Source: Marinobacter antarcticus
GTDB lineage: Bacteria; Pseudomonadota; Gammaproteobacteria; Pseudomonadales; Oleiphilaceae
Assembly: GCF_900142385.1 (NCBI RefSeq)
Contig: NZ_FRAQ01000001.1
Location: 496,001-560,000, forward strand
Length of the DNA: 64,000 nucleotides
Direction of reading: 5' to 3'
Positions 1-8,992 of the stretch are shown in pieces. Below the pieces are notes generated by a model. It made no database searches. It was given only the letters and a program-made list of their open reading frames with translations, and was not told the DNA's origin. The stretch's first letter is position 1. Each line of letters starts with the position of its first letter. A program made the position numbers and the translations under genes.

Positions 1-39
1 ATATTGTACTGTTATTCCATCACAAAACGAGGAATGCTC

Positions 40-435
40 ATGAAAATTGTACGAGTTAAGGACATCATCGGTACTGAACGTGAAGTGCATGGCCCAGGCT
101 GGACCAGCCGTCGTATGCTGCTGAAAAAAGACGGCATGGGCTTCTCTTTTCACGAAACGATTATCCCTGCAGGGGCCGAACTGAACCTGTGGTACAAGCA
201 TCATCTGGAAGCGGTTTACTGCGTAGCCGGCAACGGCACCATTACCGACAAAGCAACCGGTGAAACCCACGAGATCTCCGACGGCACGCTTTACGCCCTC
301 GACAAGCATGATCAACACACCCTTCGCGGTGGTACGGAAGACATGCGCCTGATCTGCGCGTTCAACCCGCCCGTCACCGGACAGGAAGTGCACGACGAAG
401 ACGGCGCCTACCTGCCGGATACCAGCGAAGACTGA
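40..435 (+). CDS. ectC: L-ectoine synthase
   Basis: EctC cyclises N-gamma-acetyl-L-2,4-diaminobutyrate to the compatible solute ectoine, the last step of the ectoine pathway in the cytosol. The 131-residue product has the family's usual length and is a single cupin fold, with the typical opening MKIVRVKDI, a central [11 protein letters not shown] strand and the [10 protein letters not shown] segment near residue 100. An ATG at 34 is in frame but directly follows the AGGA at 30-33, so the ATG at 40, six bases after it, is chosen. ectA and ectB would lie off the left edge. An MFS transporter gene starts six bases downstream and is probably co-transcribed. The family call is secure. Confidence 0.95.
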   Translation: MKIVRVKDIIGTEREVHGPGWTSRRMLLKKDGMGFSFHETIIPAGAELNLWYKHHLEAVYCVAGNGTITDKATGETHEISDGTLYALDKHDQHTLRGGTEDMRLICAFNPPVTGQEVHDEDGAYLPDTSED

Positions 436-441
436 TCGTCC

Positions 442-1632
442 TTGTCTGCGATTGAAAATCCCGCGACATCCACATCGCCATCGACAGCAAGCCTGCTGCC
501 GGTGGCGATGTTACTTTGGCTCGCCGGAGTCTATCTGCGCATCCCGATACTGGTTGCGCCGCCGCTGGCACCGTTTATCGCTGATGAACTGGCCCTTTCT
601 CAAACCCTCACCGGCGCTCTGACGACACTGCCCATCCTGATGCTTGCCATAGGTGCCATGCCCGGCTCGCTGTCCATATCACGAATAGGCCCGCGCAATA
701 CGCTCGCGCTCGCCATGGTCATCATGGTCATCGGCTCCGCCGGCCGTGGCCTGGCTCCGGGCACCTTTACACTCTTCTTAACCAGCGCCGTTATGGGCCT
801 GGGCATTGCCATGATGCAGCCCGCCCTGCCGGCACTGCTACCACGCTGGCTGGAGCCCAAACACCTGGCCTTTGGCTCTGCCATTTACATGAACGGCATG
901 CTGATGGGCGAGTTCATCGGCGCCGGCATCACCCTGCCGTTAATTATGCCTCTGCTGGAAAACAGCTGGCGCGCAACATTGTTGGTCTGGTCACTGCCCG
1001 CGCTGCTGGTCGCCGCAGCCCTGTTCCTGCCCAAACGCGACCTGGCCCGCCCCACCCGCAAAGTCGCCTGGCTACCGGACTGGCAAAACCCACTTACGCT
1101 TAAGCTCGGTTTGCTGCTTGGCGTCTCAGGCTCCATGTTTTTCGGCGTAAACGCCTATATGGGCGCTTTGCTCGAGCAAAGAGGCGAGTTCGAAAACCTC
1201 ACCGAAGCCCTGTTCTGGTACAACTTCGCCCAAGTGATCGCCTCATTGCTGATGCTGAAAATGGCCCGCCACTGGGTAGGCCGAAAAGCCCCACTGATCA
1301 TCATGCTGATATTCAGCCTGCTGGGAACACTAGGAATGTTGGTGTTTACGGGATGGTGGGCGATCGCCAGCGCGACGTTCATGAGCTGCACCGCCGGCGT
1401 ATTGCTGATTATGATGGTGGCACTACCACCACTTCTGGTGCCCGCCAGCGAAACCGGCCGGCTATCTGCCGGCAACTTCCTGATTGGCTACACCATGGCC
1501 TTTGCAGTGCCCATGCTAGGCGGCTTGCTATCAGACTGGACCGGCGACGTAAGACACGCCATAGCAGTAATCATTACCTACGGAATACTGATTTCTCCCC
1601 TGGCAATCAAGCTAAACCTGCAACGGCAGTAA
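442..1632 (+). CDS. MFS transporter, CynX/NimT-like
   Basis: The 396-residue product has about twelve hydrophobic segments and resembles the CynX/NimT branch of the major facilitator superfamily: the opening LLWLAGVYLRIPILVAPPL, the early SISRIGPRN loop, and GLSxG-like loops later on. The substrate cannot be read from sequence; cyanate and nitroimidazole export are known only for distant relatives. The proposed start is TTG at 442 with a weak upstream site; the first ATG would delete part of the N-terminal leader. The six-base gap after ectC suggests co-transcription, so a role in solute movement during osmotic stress is possible but is inference. Confidence 0.75.
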   Translation: MSAIENPATSTSPSTASLLPVAMLLWLAGVYLRIPILVAPPLAPFIADELALSQTLTGALTTLPILMLAIGAMPGSLSISRIGPRNTLALAMVIMVIGSAGRGLAPGTFTLFLTSAVMGLGIAMMQPALPALLPRWLEPKHLAFGSAIYMNGMLMGEFIGAGITLPLIMPLLENSWRATLLVWSLPALLVAAALFLPKRDLARPTRKVAWLPDWQNPLTLKLGLLLGVSGSMFFGVNAYMGALLEQRGEFENLTEALFWYNFAQVIASLLMLKMARHWVGRKAPLIIMLIFSLLGTLGMLVFTGWWAIASATFMSCTAGVLLIMMVALPPLLVPASETGRLSAGNFLIGYTMAFAVPMLGGLLSDWTGDVRHAIAVIITYGILISPLAIKLNLQRQ

Positions 1633-1654
1633 GCGCCCTGCACCAATGGCCAAA

Positions 1655-1747
1655 GGCTGCGGAGCGGGGTGTCTTTTCTGCCGGAAAAAAATGTCTGAGC
1701 AAAGCGAGTTATTTTTCCCAGAAGAAAAGACACCCCGCTCCACAGCC
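1655..1747. repeat. Dispersed long palindromic repeat, copy A (reverse orientation)
   Basis: This convergent gap holds an inverted repeat with outer arms of 23 bases carrying one mismatch (1655-1677 and 1725-1747; 1661-1677 pairs perfectly with 1725-1741). The stem continues with a few mismatches into A-rich/T-rich inner arms around an asymmetric centre at 1691-1710. Read on the minus strand the centre is AACTCGCTTTGCTCAGACAT. The same centre and inner arms recur at 10985-11070 and 27650-27733, while the outer stem sequence differs between copies but stays paired. It lies between the stop codons of the MFS gene and the decarboxylase gene, so it could act as a bidirectional transcription end or mRNA-stabilising hairpin. 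Confidence 0.85.
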
Positions 1748-1774
1748 CACTCCAATGAAGCAGGCCCTCCAGTT

Positions 1775-2950
1775 TTAGATGTAGTAGTCTTTTAACGGAG
1801 GAAATCCGTTAAATTCCACAGCACTGTAGGTAGTGGTATAGGCTCCGGTAGAAAGCCAGTACATGCGATCTCCAATAGCCAGGTTCAGTGGTAACGGGTA
1901 CTTGTGGTGCTCGTACATAATGTCCGCACTGTCACAGGTAGGCCCGGCAATCACACAGTCTTCGCCTTCGCCCTTCTTGTCCGTCCAGATGGGGAATTTG
2001 ATCGACTCATCCAGCGTCTCGATCAGCCCATTGAACTTACCAACATCCGTGAACACCCAGCGGTGAAGAGCCGTACGGGATTTACGGGCAATCAGCACCA
2101 CCTCGCTCACCAGAACACCTGCGTTGGAAATCAGCGACCGGCCTGGCTCAATAATGATCTCAGGCAGTTCATCACCGAAGTCCTCCTTCAGGAAACGGGT
2201 AATCTCCGACGCATACACACCCAACTCGTTGGTACGGTTGATGTAATTGGCAGGAAAACCACCACCCATGTTAATCATCTTCAACTCGATACCGTCTTCT
2301 TCTTTCAGACGCTCGAAAATGACCTTTACCTTGTTCAGTGCCGAATCCCACGCGCCAATCTCCCGCTGCTGGGAACCCACATGGAATGAAACGCCGTAGG
2401 GCACCAACCCCAGATCCCGAGCCAGAATCAGCAAATCCATAGCCATATCATTCTCGCAACCAAATTTGCGGGAGAGCGGCCAATCCGCTGTTTGCGTGCC
2501 ATCGGTCAGGATGCGCACGTAGATCCTTGAACCAGGAGCTGCCTTGGCGAGAGTGCGCAGGTCCGCTTCGGAATCCGTGGCAAACATACGCACACCCTTC
2601 TCATAGAAGGTGCGAATATCCCGGGCCTTCTTGATGGTGTTGCCGTAACTGATCCGATCAGCGGTCACACCGAGCGCCATCACCTTTTCCAACTCATACA
2701 CCGACGCAATATCAAAGTTCGCACCCTTGTCCCGCAGCATGGTCAGAACCTGCGGAGCCGGGTTTGCCTTCACAGCGTAATAGACATTGGCATAGGGGAA
2801 ACCTTCCACCAGCTCGTCGTACTGACGATCGATGGTAGCGGTATCAATCACCACAAACGGTGTTTCTTTGGTATCGGCAAACGCCTTGATCCGGCTAAAG
2901 GTCTCGGCGGTGTAGTAATCGGCGATGTTAGCGTTAGCTGAATCGGTCAT
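1775..2950 (-). CDS. Ornithine/lysine-type PLP decarboxylase (fold type III)
   Basis: This cytosolic PLP enzyme probably decarboxylates ornithine to putrescine for polyamine synthesis; lysine or a mixed specificity cannot be excluded. At 391 residues it matches the short eukaryote-like ornithine decarboxylases of pseudomonads. The PLP lysine is in YYAVKANP near residue 62, the phosphate-binding region is MGGGFPANY near 230, EPGRSL lies near 272, and the partner-subunit cysteine and aspartate are in GPTCDSADIMYE near 340. CTGGAG precedes the ATG. The gene is monocistronic, divergent from cti and convergent with the MFS gene. A palindromic repeat lies just past its stop. Confidence 0.88.
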   Translation of the reverse strand: MTDSANANIADYYTAETFSRIKAFADTKETPFVVIDTATIDRQYDELVEGFPYANVYYAVKANPAPQVLTMLRDKGANFDIASVYELEKVMALGVTADRISYGNTIKKARDIRTFYEKGVRMFATDSEADLRTLAKAAPGSRIYVRILTDGTQTADWPLSRKFGCENDMAMDLLILARDLGLVPYGVSFHVGSQQREIGAWDSALNKVKVIFERLKEEDGIELKMINMGGGFPANYINRTNELGVYASEITRFLKEDFGDELPEIIIEPGRSLISNAGVLVSEVVLIARKSRTALHRWVFTDVGKFNGLIETLDESIKFPIWTDKKGEGEDCVIAGPTCDSADIMYEHHKYPLPLNLAIGDRMYWLSTGAYTTTYSAVEFNGFPPLKDYYI

Positions 2951-3016
2951 GGATGGTGTGTCTCTCCAGGGATACTAAGTTTATGTGTAATAGCAGGCGC
3001 CAAACCCAGTTTGACC

Positions 3017-3048
3017 CCCGACAATAATCGCGATAGTCGGGCTTTTTT
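3017..3048 (+). terminator. Orphan terminator-like hairpin in the decarboxylase-cti gap
   Basis: CCCGAC (3017-3022) pairs with GTCGGG (3036-3041), followed by C and six T residues on the plus strand. The loop contains the palindrome ATCGCGAT (3027-3034). Its T tract faces rightwards, yet no rightward gene lies upstream, because the decarboxylase is divergent. It could end a short leader transcript, block antisense transcription, or regulate cti. The rest of the 247-base gap (2951-3197) shows no gene that I can support. Confidence 0.45.
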
Positions 3049-3197
3049 CACCCGGCTGATATGAGCATATCTACCCATAATTTATGGCAAAAGCCTTCCC
3101 TACTCACGGCCCACCGCCAAGACAAAGGGCCTTAGCGAACACCACCGGAACCCTCTATAATCTTACACCAACAAGCGATTCCTTCAGGAGCTCCTCA

Positions 3198-5552
3198 ATG
3201 GCGCGACTCATTACAGCAGCACTCCTAACCCTGCTGTTCCTGGCCGGCTGTGCCGAAAAAACCTCGTCGCCCACTTTCAAACAGGCGCTACCCACCGCCA
3301 CTCAGCAACCCGTCAGCTTCAACGAAGACGTTCGCCCCATTGTCGAAGCCAAATGCCTGGCCTGCCACGGCTGCTTTGACGCCCCCTGCCAGCTAAAAAT
3401 GGAATACTCCGACGGCCTGATTCGCGGAGCACATAAAGACGCCGTTTACGATGGCGCACGCCTGGAAACCCAAAAAGTTACACGCCTGGGAATCGACGCC
3501 CAGAATGAACAACAATGGCGAGACATGGGTTTTTACTCCGTACTGGCCCGGGGCGACCAGACCCGCAGTCTGTTTGAAAACATGGTCCGCCTGGGTAAAC
3601 AGTATGAGTTTGCGCCCAACAGCAAGCTGCCCGAGAACATCGAATTGGGCCTGTCCCGCGCCAATCAGTGCGTCAGCAACGGTGACTTCTCCAACTATGC
3701 CAGCAACCACCCCTACGAGGGCATGCCATTGGCCGTTGCCGGCCTGACCGACGACGAATACGCCACGCTCACCGGTTGGCTCAACCAGGGCGGCGCTATC
3801 AGCCCACTTGTAACCAGCGTCAGCGAAGCCGAGCAGAATCACGTCCAGCGCTGGGAAACCTGGCTAAATGAAGGCAGCCAGCGCCGGCAATTGGTCAGCC
3901 GCTGGATCTATGAGCACCTCTATCTTGCGCACCTGTACTTCGAGGACGATGGTGCCAAAACGCGATTCTTCGAAATCGTACGCTCCCACACGCCGCCGGG
4001 TAATGAAATTGAGATCATCGCCACCCGCCGCCCCAACGATGATCCCAAAGGCGAGCTTTATTACCGCCTGCGTCCGGTGGCCGGCAGCATCGTGCACAAG
4101 CGCCACATCACCTTCGGTTTTGGGAAAAAACAGTTCGAGCGCACCCGCGAGTTGTTTGAAACCGGTAACTGGCAAGTGGAAACTGCGCCGGATTACAGCC
4201 GGGACAAACGCGCCAACCCGTTTGCCACCTTTGCCGCCATCCCGGCAAAAGCGCGCTACCAGTTCATGCTGGATAATGCAGAGTACTTTACCCGCACCTT
4301 CATTCGCGGGCCTGTATGTCGGGGCCAGATTGCCACGGACGTGATCCGTGATCACTTTTGGGTGACCTATCGCGACCCGGAAAACGATCTGTATATAACT
4401 GACGCAGAGTATCGTAAAGAAGTAACGCCATTACTGGCGCTACCCGGGCAGGACAACGGCCTGCTGGATTTGGGGGATAACTGGAGGAACTACAAAGACA
4501 AGCGCAACCGCTACCATGAGATACGAAACATAGCTTACGGTGATGCATACCCAAAAGGTGCGTCACTTGATCATATCTGGGACGGTGACGGCAACAATAC
4601 CAATGCGCTCCTAACCGTATTCCGCCATCACGACAACGCGTCTGTGCAGCGCGGCCTGATCGGCCAGGTTCCGCTGACCAGCTGGTGGATGGATTATCCT
4701 CTTTTCGAGCGCACCTATTATGAGCTGGTGGTGAATTTTGATGTGTTCGGCAACGTGGCCCATCAGGCCCAGACGCGCCTCTACTTTGACCTGATCCGCA
4801 ATGGCGGCGAACAGGACTACCTGAGACTGGTGCCCCCGGGGGAACGCAACCGGGTTCTGCGGCACTGGTACCAGGGGGCTGGAGAGCTGAAACTGGACTA
4901 CAGCTACGCCAGCATGGACGAGACGACACCGTCACAGGTGCCCTACGCAACCTCAGCCTTCAACGAAGAGCTGGGTGCACGTCTGCTGCTGAAATTCCAC
5001 GAACTGAACGCAGAACGGGATGACCCCATCAACCGCTGTGGAGGCAGTGACTGTGGCCGCAAAGACGAACCGGAATGGATTCGCGAGGCAGATCAGGTGC
5101 TTTCCGAACTGGCCGCAACCCGAGCCGCGTTCCTGCCAGCGATCAGCTACCTGCCCAACGTCACCTTTCTACGGGTATACAACGAGGAAGGAAAGCGCAC
5201 GGTCTACACAGTAATCCGCGACCGCGCCCACAGCAGCGTCGCTTTCCTGCTTGGGGAGGATCTGCGCTACCAACCAGAGAACGATAAACTGACCATCTAC
5301 CCGGGGATAATCGGTAGCTACCCTAACTTCATGTTCGACATCCCGGCATCGCAGCTGGGGCTGTTCAAAGACCGGATGAAAGCGCTGAAAGTGGAGGAGC
5401 CAGAAGCCTTTGAAGAGCTGGTGAGCGTATGGGGCGTGCGCCGCACCCACCGGCATTTCTGGGAGATTCTTCACGATATCACTGCCTGGCAGCTGGAACA
5501 TCAGCCCCTGCAGGCGGGTATTTTCGACATTAACCGGTACAAAAACCTGTAA
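3198..5552 (+). CDS. cti: Fatty acid cis/trans isomerase, heme c lipoprotein
   Basis: Cti converts cis-unsaturated membrane fatty acids to the trans form, quickly stiffening membranes under solvent, heat or osmotic stress. The 784-residue product has a lipoprotein signal ending in LAGC (Cys18), and a heme c site CLACH at 53-57 near the N-terminus as in the family, then a long periplasmic domain. An upstream in-frame ATG at 3084 would add 38 residues without secretion character. The ATG at 3198 follows an AGGAG at 3187-3191 and begins a proper signal, so it is preferred. The gene is alone on its transcript and converges on the ATP-grasp gene. A lipid anchor replaces the usual cleavable signal. 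Confidence 0.9.
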   Translation: MARLITAALLTLLFLAGCAEKTSSPTFKQALPTATQQPVSFNEDVRPIVEAKCLACHGCFDAPCQLKMEYSDGLIRGAHKDAVYDGARLETQKVTRLGIDAQNEQQWRDMGFYSVLARGDQTRSLFENMVRLGKQYEFAPNSKLPENIELGLSRANQCVSNGDFSNYASNHPYEGMPLAVAGLTDDEYATLTGWLNQGGAISPLVTSVSEAEQNHVQRWETWLNEGSQRRQLVSRWIYEHLYLAHLYFEDDGAKTRFFEIVRSHTPPGNEIEIIATRRPNDDPKGELYYRLRPVAGSIVHKRHITFGFGKKQFERTRELFETGNWQVETAPDYSRDKRANPFATFAAIPAKARYQFMLDNAEYFTRTFIRGPVCRGQIATDVIRDHFWVTYRDPENDLYITDAEYRKEVTPLLALPGQDNGLLDLGDNWRNYKDKRNRYHEIRNIAYGDAYPKGASLDHIWDGDGNNTNALLTVFRHHDNASVQRGLIGQVPLTSWWMDYPLFERTYYELVVNFDVFGNVAHQAQTRLYFDLIRNGGEQDYLRLVPPGERNRVLRHWYQGAGELKLDYSYASMDETTPSQVPYATSAFNEELGARLLLKFHELNAERDDPINRCGGSDCGRKDEPEWIREADQVLSELAATRAAFLPAISYLPNVTFLRVYNEEGKRTVYTVIRDRAHSSVAFLLGEDLRYQPENDKLTIYPGIIGSYPNFMFDIPASQLGLFKDRMKALKVEEPEAFEELVSVWGVRRTHRHFWEILHDITAWQLEHQPLQAGIFDINRYKNL

Positions 5553-5568
5553 CAGGTCCGCCCCGGGC

Positions 5569-6387
5569 TCAGACCGCCAGAGGGTGGACAGGCTCGGGGG
5601 TATTAGGCCCGCCCGGATCCCGGGGCTCACTCTGCTGTTCCAGATATTCCAGAATAGCCTCTTTCAAGTCACTGCCCTGGCCCAGCCCCTGATTACCGAA
5701 TAAGCGGTTAAATTCCAGTACATAGGGGTAGCCTGCCACCAGCGCAATATCAAAACCGGCGTGATCCACTTCCAGGTCCCGTGCGAGCCGGAGAGCCAGA
5801 TCGGTCATCACTGCCGGCACCGGGCTATTATCAATCCGGCCACCCTTGGATACGTTGTTGTAAAAGCCCTGATCAGCCTGTGTACGCCAATACGCTGTTA
5901 CCACTTTATCGCCCACCACCACAATGCGCGCGTCGCGATCCAGCGGCAGGTATTCCTGAACGTAAAGAACATCTGTGCGCTCGCAGTATCTGTTCCAGTC
6001 GTCATAGGTTTCAATCAGCCAAACGCCTTCACCCATACTGGCCTTCGGCAGCTTCGCCACAAAGGGCAGCGCCATAACACTCCAGATATGCTCGCGCTCT
6101 TCGGGGCCATTGGCTTCAATAATTGTCCAGGGAATATGTTCCGGTGCTACCGCCTCAAAAGCCCTTGTCATTTCCACCTTGTCATGGCCAATGCGATAGC
6201 TGGCAATGCTGGGGAAAACCCGGCATTTCAAACCGTGCACCAGTGCATTGAGCTGCCAGTATTCAGGGAATAGCACCCAGTCCGCATTGCGCAACAATTC
6301 TTTATGACGCAGGAAATACTCGGGCTTGAGCACTGTCGTGTCGGGAAAGCCGAGTGTGCGGAAAATATTAAACGATACGAAGTGCAT
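5569..6387 (-). CDS. RimK-like ATP-grasp protein
   Basis: The 272-residue product looks like an ATP-grasp ligase of the RimK/glutathione synthetase type. Visible ATP-grasp features are PFVAKLPKASMGEGV near residue 120 (nucleotide-binding loop), the VQEYLP segment followed by RDARIVVVG near 155, and the metal-binding end VLEFNRLFGNQG near 230. The first third (HFVSFNIFRTLG, RNADWVLFPEYWQLNAL) is not a family I can name, so the substrate is unknown. The ATG at 6387 is chosen; a TTG at 6408 would add seven residues, and neither has a clear ribosome site. It ends 17 bases from the cti stop. Confidence 0.7.
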   Translation of the reverse strand: MHFVSFNIFRTLGFPDTTVLKPEYFLRHKELLRNADWVLFPEYWQLNALVHGLKCRVFPSIASYRIGHDKVEMTRAFEAVAPEHIPWTIIEANGPEEREHIWSVMALPFVAKLPKASMGEGVWLIETYDDWNRYCERTDVLYVQEYLPLDRDARIVVVGDKVVTAYWRTQADQGFYNNVSKGGRIDNSPVPAVMTDLALRLARDLEVDHAGFDIALVAGYPYVLEFNRLFGNQGLGQGSDLKEAILEYLEQQSEPRDPGGPNTPEPVHPLAV

Positions 6388-6451
6388 GAGTGGGGTCGCG
6401 CTGGCCAAAGTGGGTGAATTTTAGGCAGTTTTGACCTGTGTACAAGCATTT

Positions 6452-8992
6452 TCAGTTACTTTTTTTGACGCCTTGCCTTTTGACGCCCTGCTGAGCGACG
6501 GCGGTTAGCGGATCTTCTGGCCAGGGATGCTTGGGATAGCGTCCACGAGTGTCTTTACGCACCTGTGGATAGACGTTAGACCAGAAACTGGCCAGATCTG
6601 CCGTGACCGCAAGTGGCCGCCGGGCCGGAGAAAGCAGGTGAATGACCACCGGCACCTTGCCGCCCGCAACCTCCGGCGTTTTTGTCCAGCCGAACAGCGC
6701 CTGTAACTTCGCTGCCAGAACCGGGCCGTTCTCAGCCGCGTAATCCAGACTCACGGAGCTGCCCGTAGGAATTATCAGAGCGCTCGGGGCAAGCTCTGAA
6801 AGCTGCTGCTGTTGCGGGTATTCCAGCAAGCTGTTCAGGGCGTTCTGCAGATTCAGCTTTGCCAGTTCAGACCAGCGGCTAATACCGGTCAGAAAAGGCG
6901 CCAACCAGTGTTCCAGCGTTTCGGTCAGTGCCTGGTCACCGACATCCGGCCACTGGCCGGGAAAGTGTCTGCCCAGCAGCGCGACTCTGGCCTGCCACTG
7001 CCGGGCCCCGGGGGTCCAGGGCAAACTATCCAGCCCTTTGCGCCGCACAGCCGCGAGTATGCCCTGCTGAATGAGCTCGGGTGAGGGTTTTGCCAGAGGT
7101 TTTTCGGCAAGAAGCAAAGCACCCAGCCGGCGTGTTTTACGGGCAACCACCGTGCCGCGTTTGTCATCCCATTCTGCCTCGTCCTGTTCACGGATGTGGG
7201 CTGCCAGATCGTCTTCCAGGGTTGGCAGGTCTACCGGTGCCGCAAGATAGATGGTTGCCTCTCTGGATTTACCATCCAGGTCTGCGGCCACCAGCCACTC
7301 ATGACGGGCCAACCCATCGTCCGCACGCAATAGTGCACCTTTACCATTACTGAGCTGATAGCGCGGCGTGTCTCCAGGCCGGCGCTTTCCAATACGATCA
7401 GGATAAGCGAGTGCTAACAAACGCCCGACTTCAGTGGCTGTTGGCACCGTTTCCTGCTCGCTTTTGTCGTTAGCCCCGGGTTCCGATAAGCGCTTTGCCT
7501 GCAGGCGCAGCGCCTGCAATCGGTGCGGGTCTGTGCGCGGGGATCCGCCCTCACCACGCAGTACGCGGATGCGCTCATGCATATCGGCACCGGCGCCCGG
7601 GCCCAGCAAATCCCGGTCTTCCAGTAACGCGGCCAGTTCTGCCGCCAACCTGCCCAGCTTAAGCGACCGCCCAAGTATAACCATGTGCGCCAGCCGGGGA
7701 TGGATGCCCAGTGCCCGGGCCGACTTGCCGTGTTCTGTAATAGCGCCTTCATCGTCCAGCATCTCCAGCCACTGCAACAGCGCCACAGCCTGCTGCCAGT
7801 GCGCAGGAGGCGGTGGGTCGATCCATACCAGCTTGTCCGGTACACGGGCGCCCCACTGGGCAAGCTCAAGCACCAGTGGCGCCAGATCTGCCTCGCGAAT
7901 CTCCGGCGGCGTAAACTCAGCCAGTCCGAACTGCTCCGACTCACTCCATAGCCGGTAACAAACGCCCGGTTCAACCCGCCCGGCGCGGCCTTTGCGTTGC
8001 TCCGCTGAAGCTTTCGAGACTCGCCCGGTTACCAGCCGCGTCATCCCGCTGTTGGGGTCAAACACCGCACGGCGCTGCTGGCCGCTATCAACCACTACGC
8101 GCACGCCTTCAATGGTCAGGCTGGTTTCTGCGATGGCGGTTGCCAACACCACTTTACGAGTACCCGCAGCTGCCGGCGTAATGGCCTGATCCTGTTCTGC
8201 AGCTTTGAGATTGCCAAACAGGGGCGCAATCACAACATTCGGGGCCACCTGTCCGGCCAGCGCCTGAGCCACCCGGTGAATCTCCCCGGCACCTGGCAGG
8301 AACACCAGCACCGAGCCTGGCTGCTGTGCCAGGGCTTCCGCAACTACAGCCACTACCTGATCCAACAGCCGCGGGTTGCGCTGTGCACCAGGCGCAGGAC
8401 GGTAAAATACGTCCACCGGAAATGCTCGCCCCTCGCTGCTTAACACGGGCACATCCCCAAGCAGGCGGGCAATCGGGGCAGTGTCCAGTGTGGCTGACAT
8501 CACCAGTACCCGAAGATCTTCCCGCAACGCTTCCTGAGTCTCCCGCACAAGGGCCAATCCAAGATCGGCCTGCAAGGAACGCTCATGAAACTCATCAAAC
8601 AGCACGGCGGCGTATTCTTCCAGCATGGGATCACTCTGGATCAGCCGCGTAAGAATGCCTTCGGTCACAACTTCTATGCGCGTCGCGCCGGACACTTTGG
8701 TATCCAAGCGCGTTCGGTAGCCCACTGTCTGCCCGGCCTTCTCGCCCAGCTGAGCTGCCATATACCGTGCGGCCGACCGGGCCGCCAGTCGCCTTGGCTC
8801 CAGCATCAGGATTTTACGGCCTTGTCTCCAGGGTGCATCCAGCAGGGCCAAAGGCACTCGCGTTGTTTTACCGGCGCCCGGGGGTGCCTGAAGCAGGGCT
8901 GTGGTGGTCTGCTCCAGAGTCTGTTTCAGCTCCGGCAGGATGTGGTCTATGGGGAGCACTTTTTTGTCAGTCAAAGCGGAGGGTTCGCGCAT
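6452..8992 (-). CDS. hrpB: ATP-dependent helicase HrpB
   Basis: HrpB is a DEAH-family RNA helicase-like ATPase of uncertain role. The 846-residue product has the family architecture: Walker A APPGAGKTT near residue 40, the DEFHER Walker B near 133, MSATLD motif III near 165, a helicase C domain ending in EQRKGRAGRVEPGVCYRL near 335, then the HA2 and HrpB-specific C-terminal regions. The ATG at 8992 overlaps the end of the upstream MFS gene by 26 bases. A GTG at 8959 (giving VLPIDHILPEL, more like other HrpB starts) is an alternative that removes the overlap. Family identity is firm. Confidence 0.93.
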   Translation of the reverse strand: MREPSALTDKKVLPIDHILPELKQTLEQTTTALLQAPPGAGKTTRVPLALLDAPWRQGRKILMLEPRRLAARSAARYMAAQLGEKAGQTVGYRTRLDTKVSGATRIEVVTEGILTRLIQSDPMLEEYAAVLFDEFHERSLQADLGLALVRETQEALREDLRVLVMSATLDTAPIARLLGDVPVLSSEGRAFPVDVFYRPAPGAQRNPRLLDQVVAVVAEALAQQPGSVLVFLPGAGEIHRVAQALAGQVAPNVVIAPLFGNLKAAEQDQAITPAAAGTRKVVLATAIAETSLTIEGVRVVVDSGQQRRAVFDPNSGMTRLVTGRVSKASAEQRKGRAGRVEPGVCYRLWSESEQFGLAEFTPPEIREADLAPLVLELAQWGARVPDKLVWIDPPPPAHWQQAVALLQWLEMLDDEGAITEHGKSARALGIHPRLAHMVILGRSLKLGRLAAELAALLEDRDLLGPGAGADMHERIRVLRGEGGSPRTDPHRLQALRLQAKRLSEPGANDKSEQETVPTATEVGRLLALAYPDRIGKRRPGDTPRYQLSNGKGALLRADDGLARHEWLVAADLDGKSREATIYLAAPVDLPTLEDDLAAHIREQDEAEWDDKRGTVVARKTRRLGALLLAEKPLAKPSPELIQQGILAAVRRKGLDSLPWTPGARQWQARVALLGRHFPGQWPDVGDQALTETLEHWLAPFLTGISRWSELAKLNLQNALNSLLEYPQQQQLSELAPSALIIPTGSSVSLDYAAENGPVLAAKLQALFGWTKTPEVAGGKVPVVIHLLSPARRPLAVTADLASFWSNVYPQVRKDTRGRYPKHPWPEDPLTAVAQQGVKRQGVKKSN

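Noticed and set aside
4300..4950. Leftward 216-residue frame inside cti
   Set aside because: Antisense to cti; arginine- and serine-rich text typical of shadow frames.
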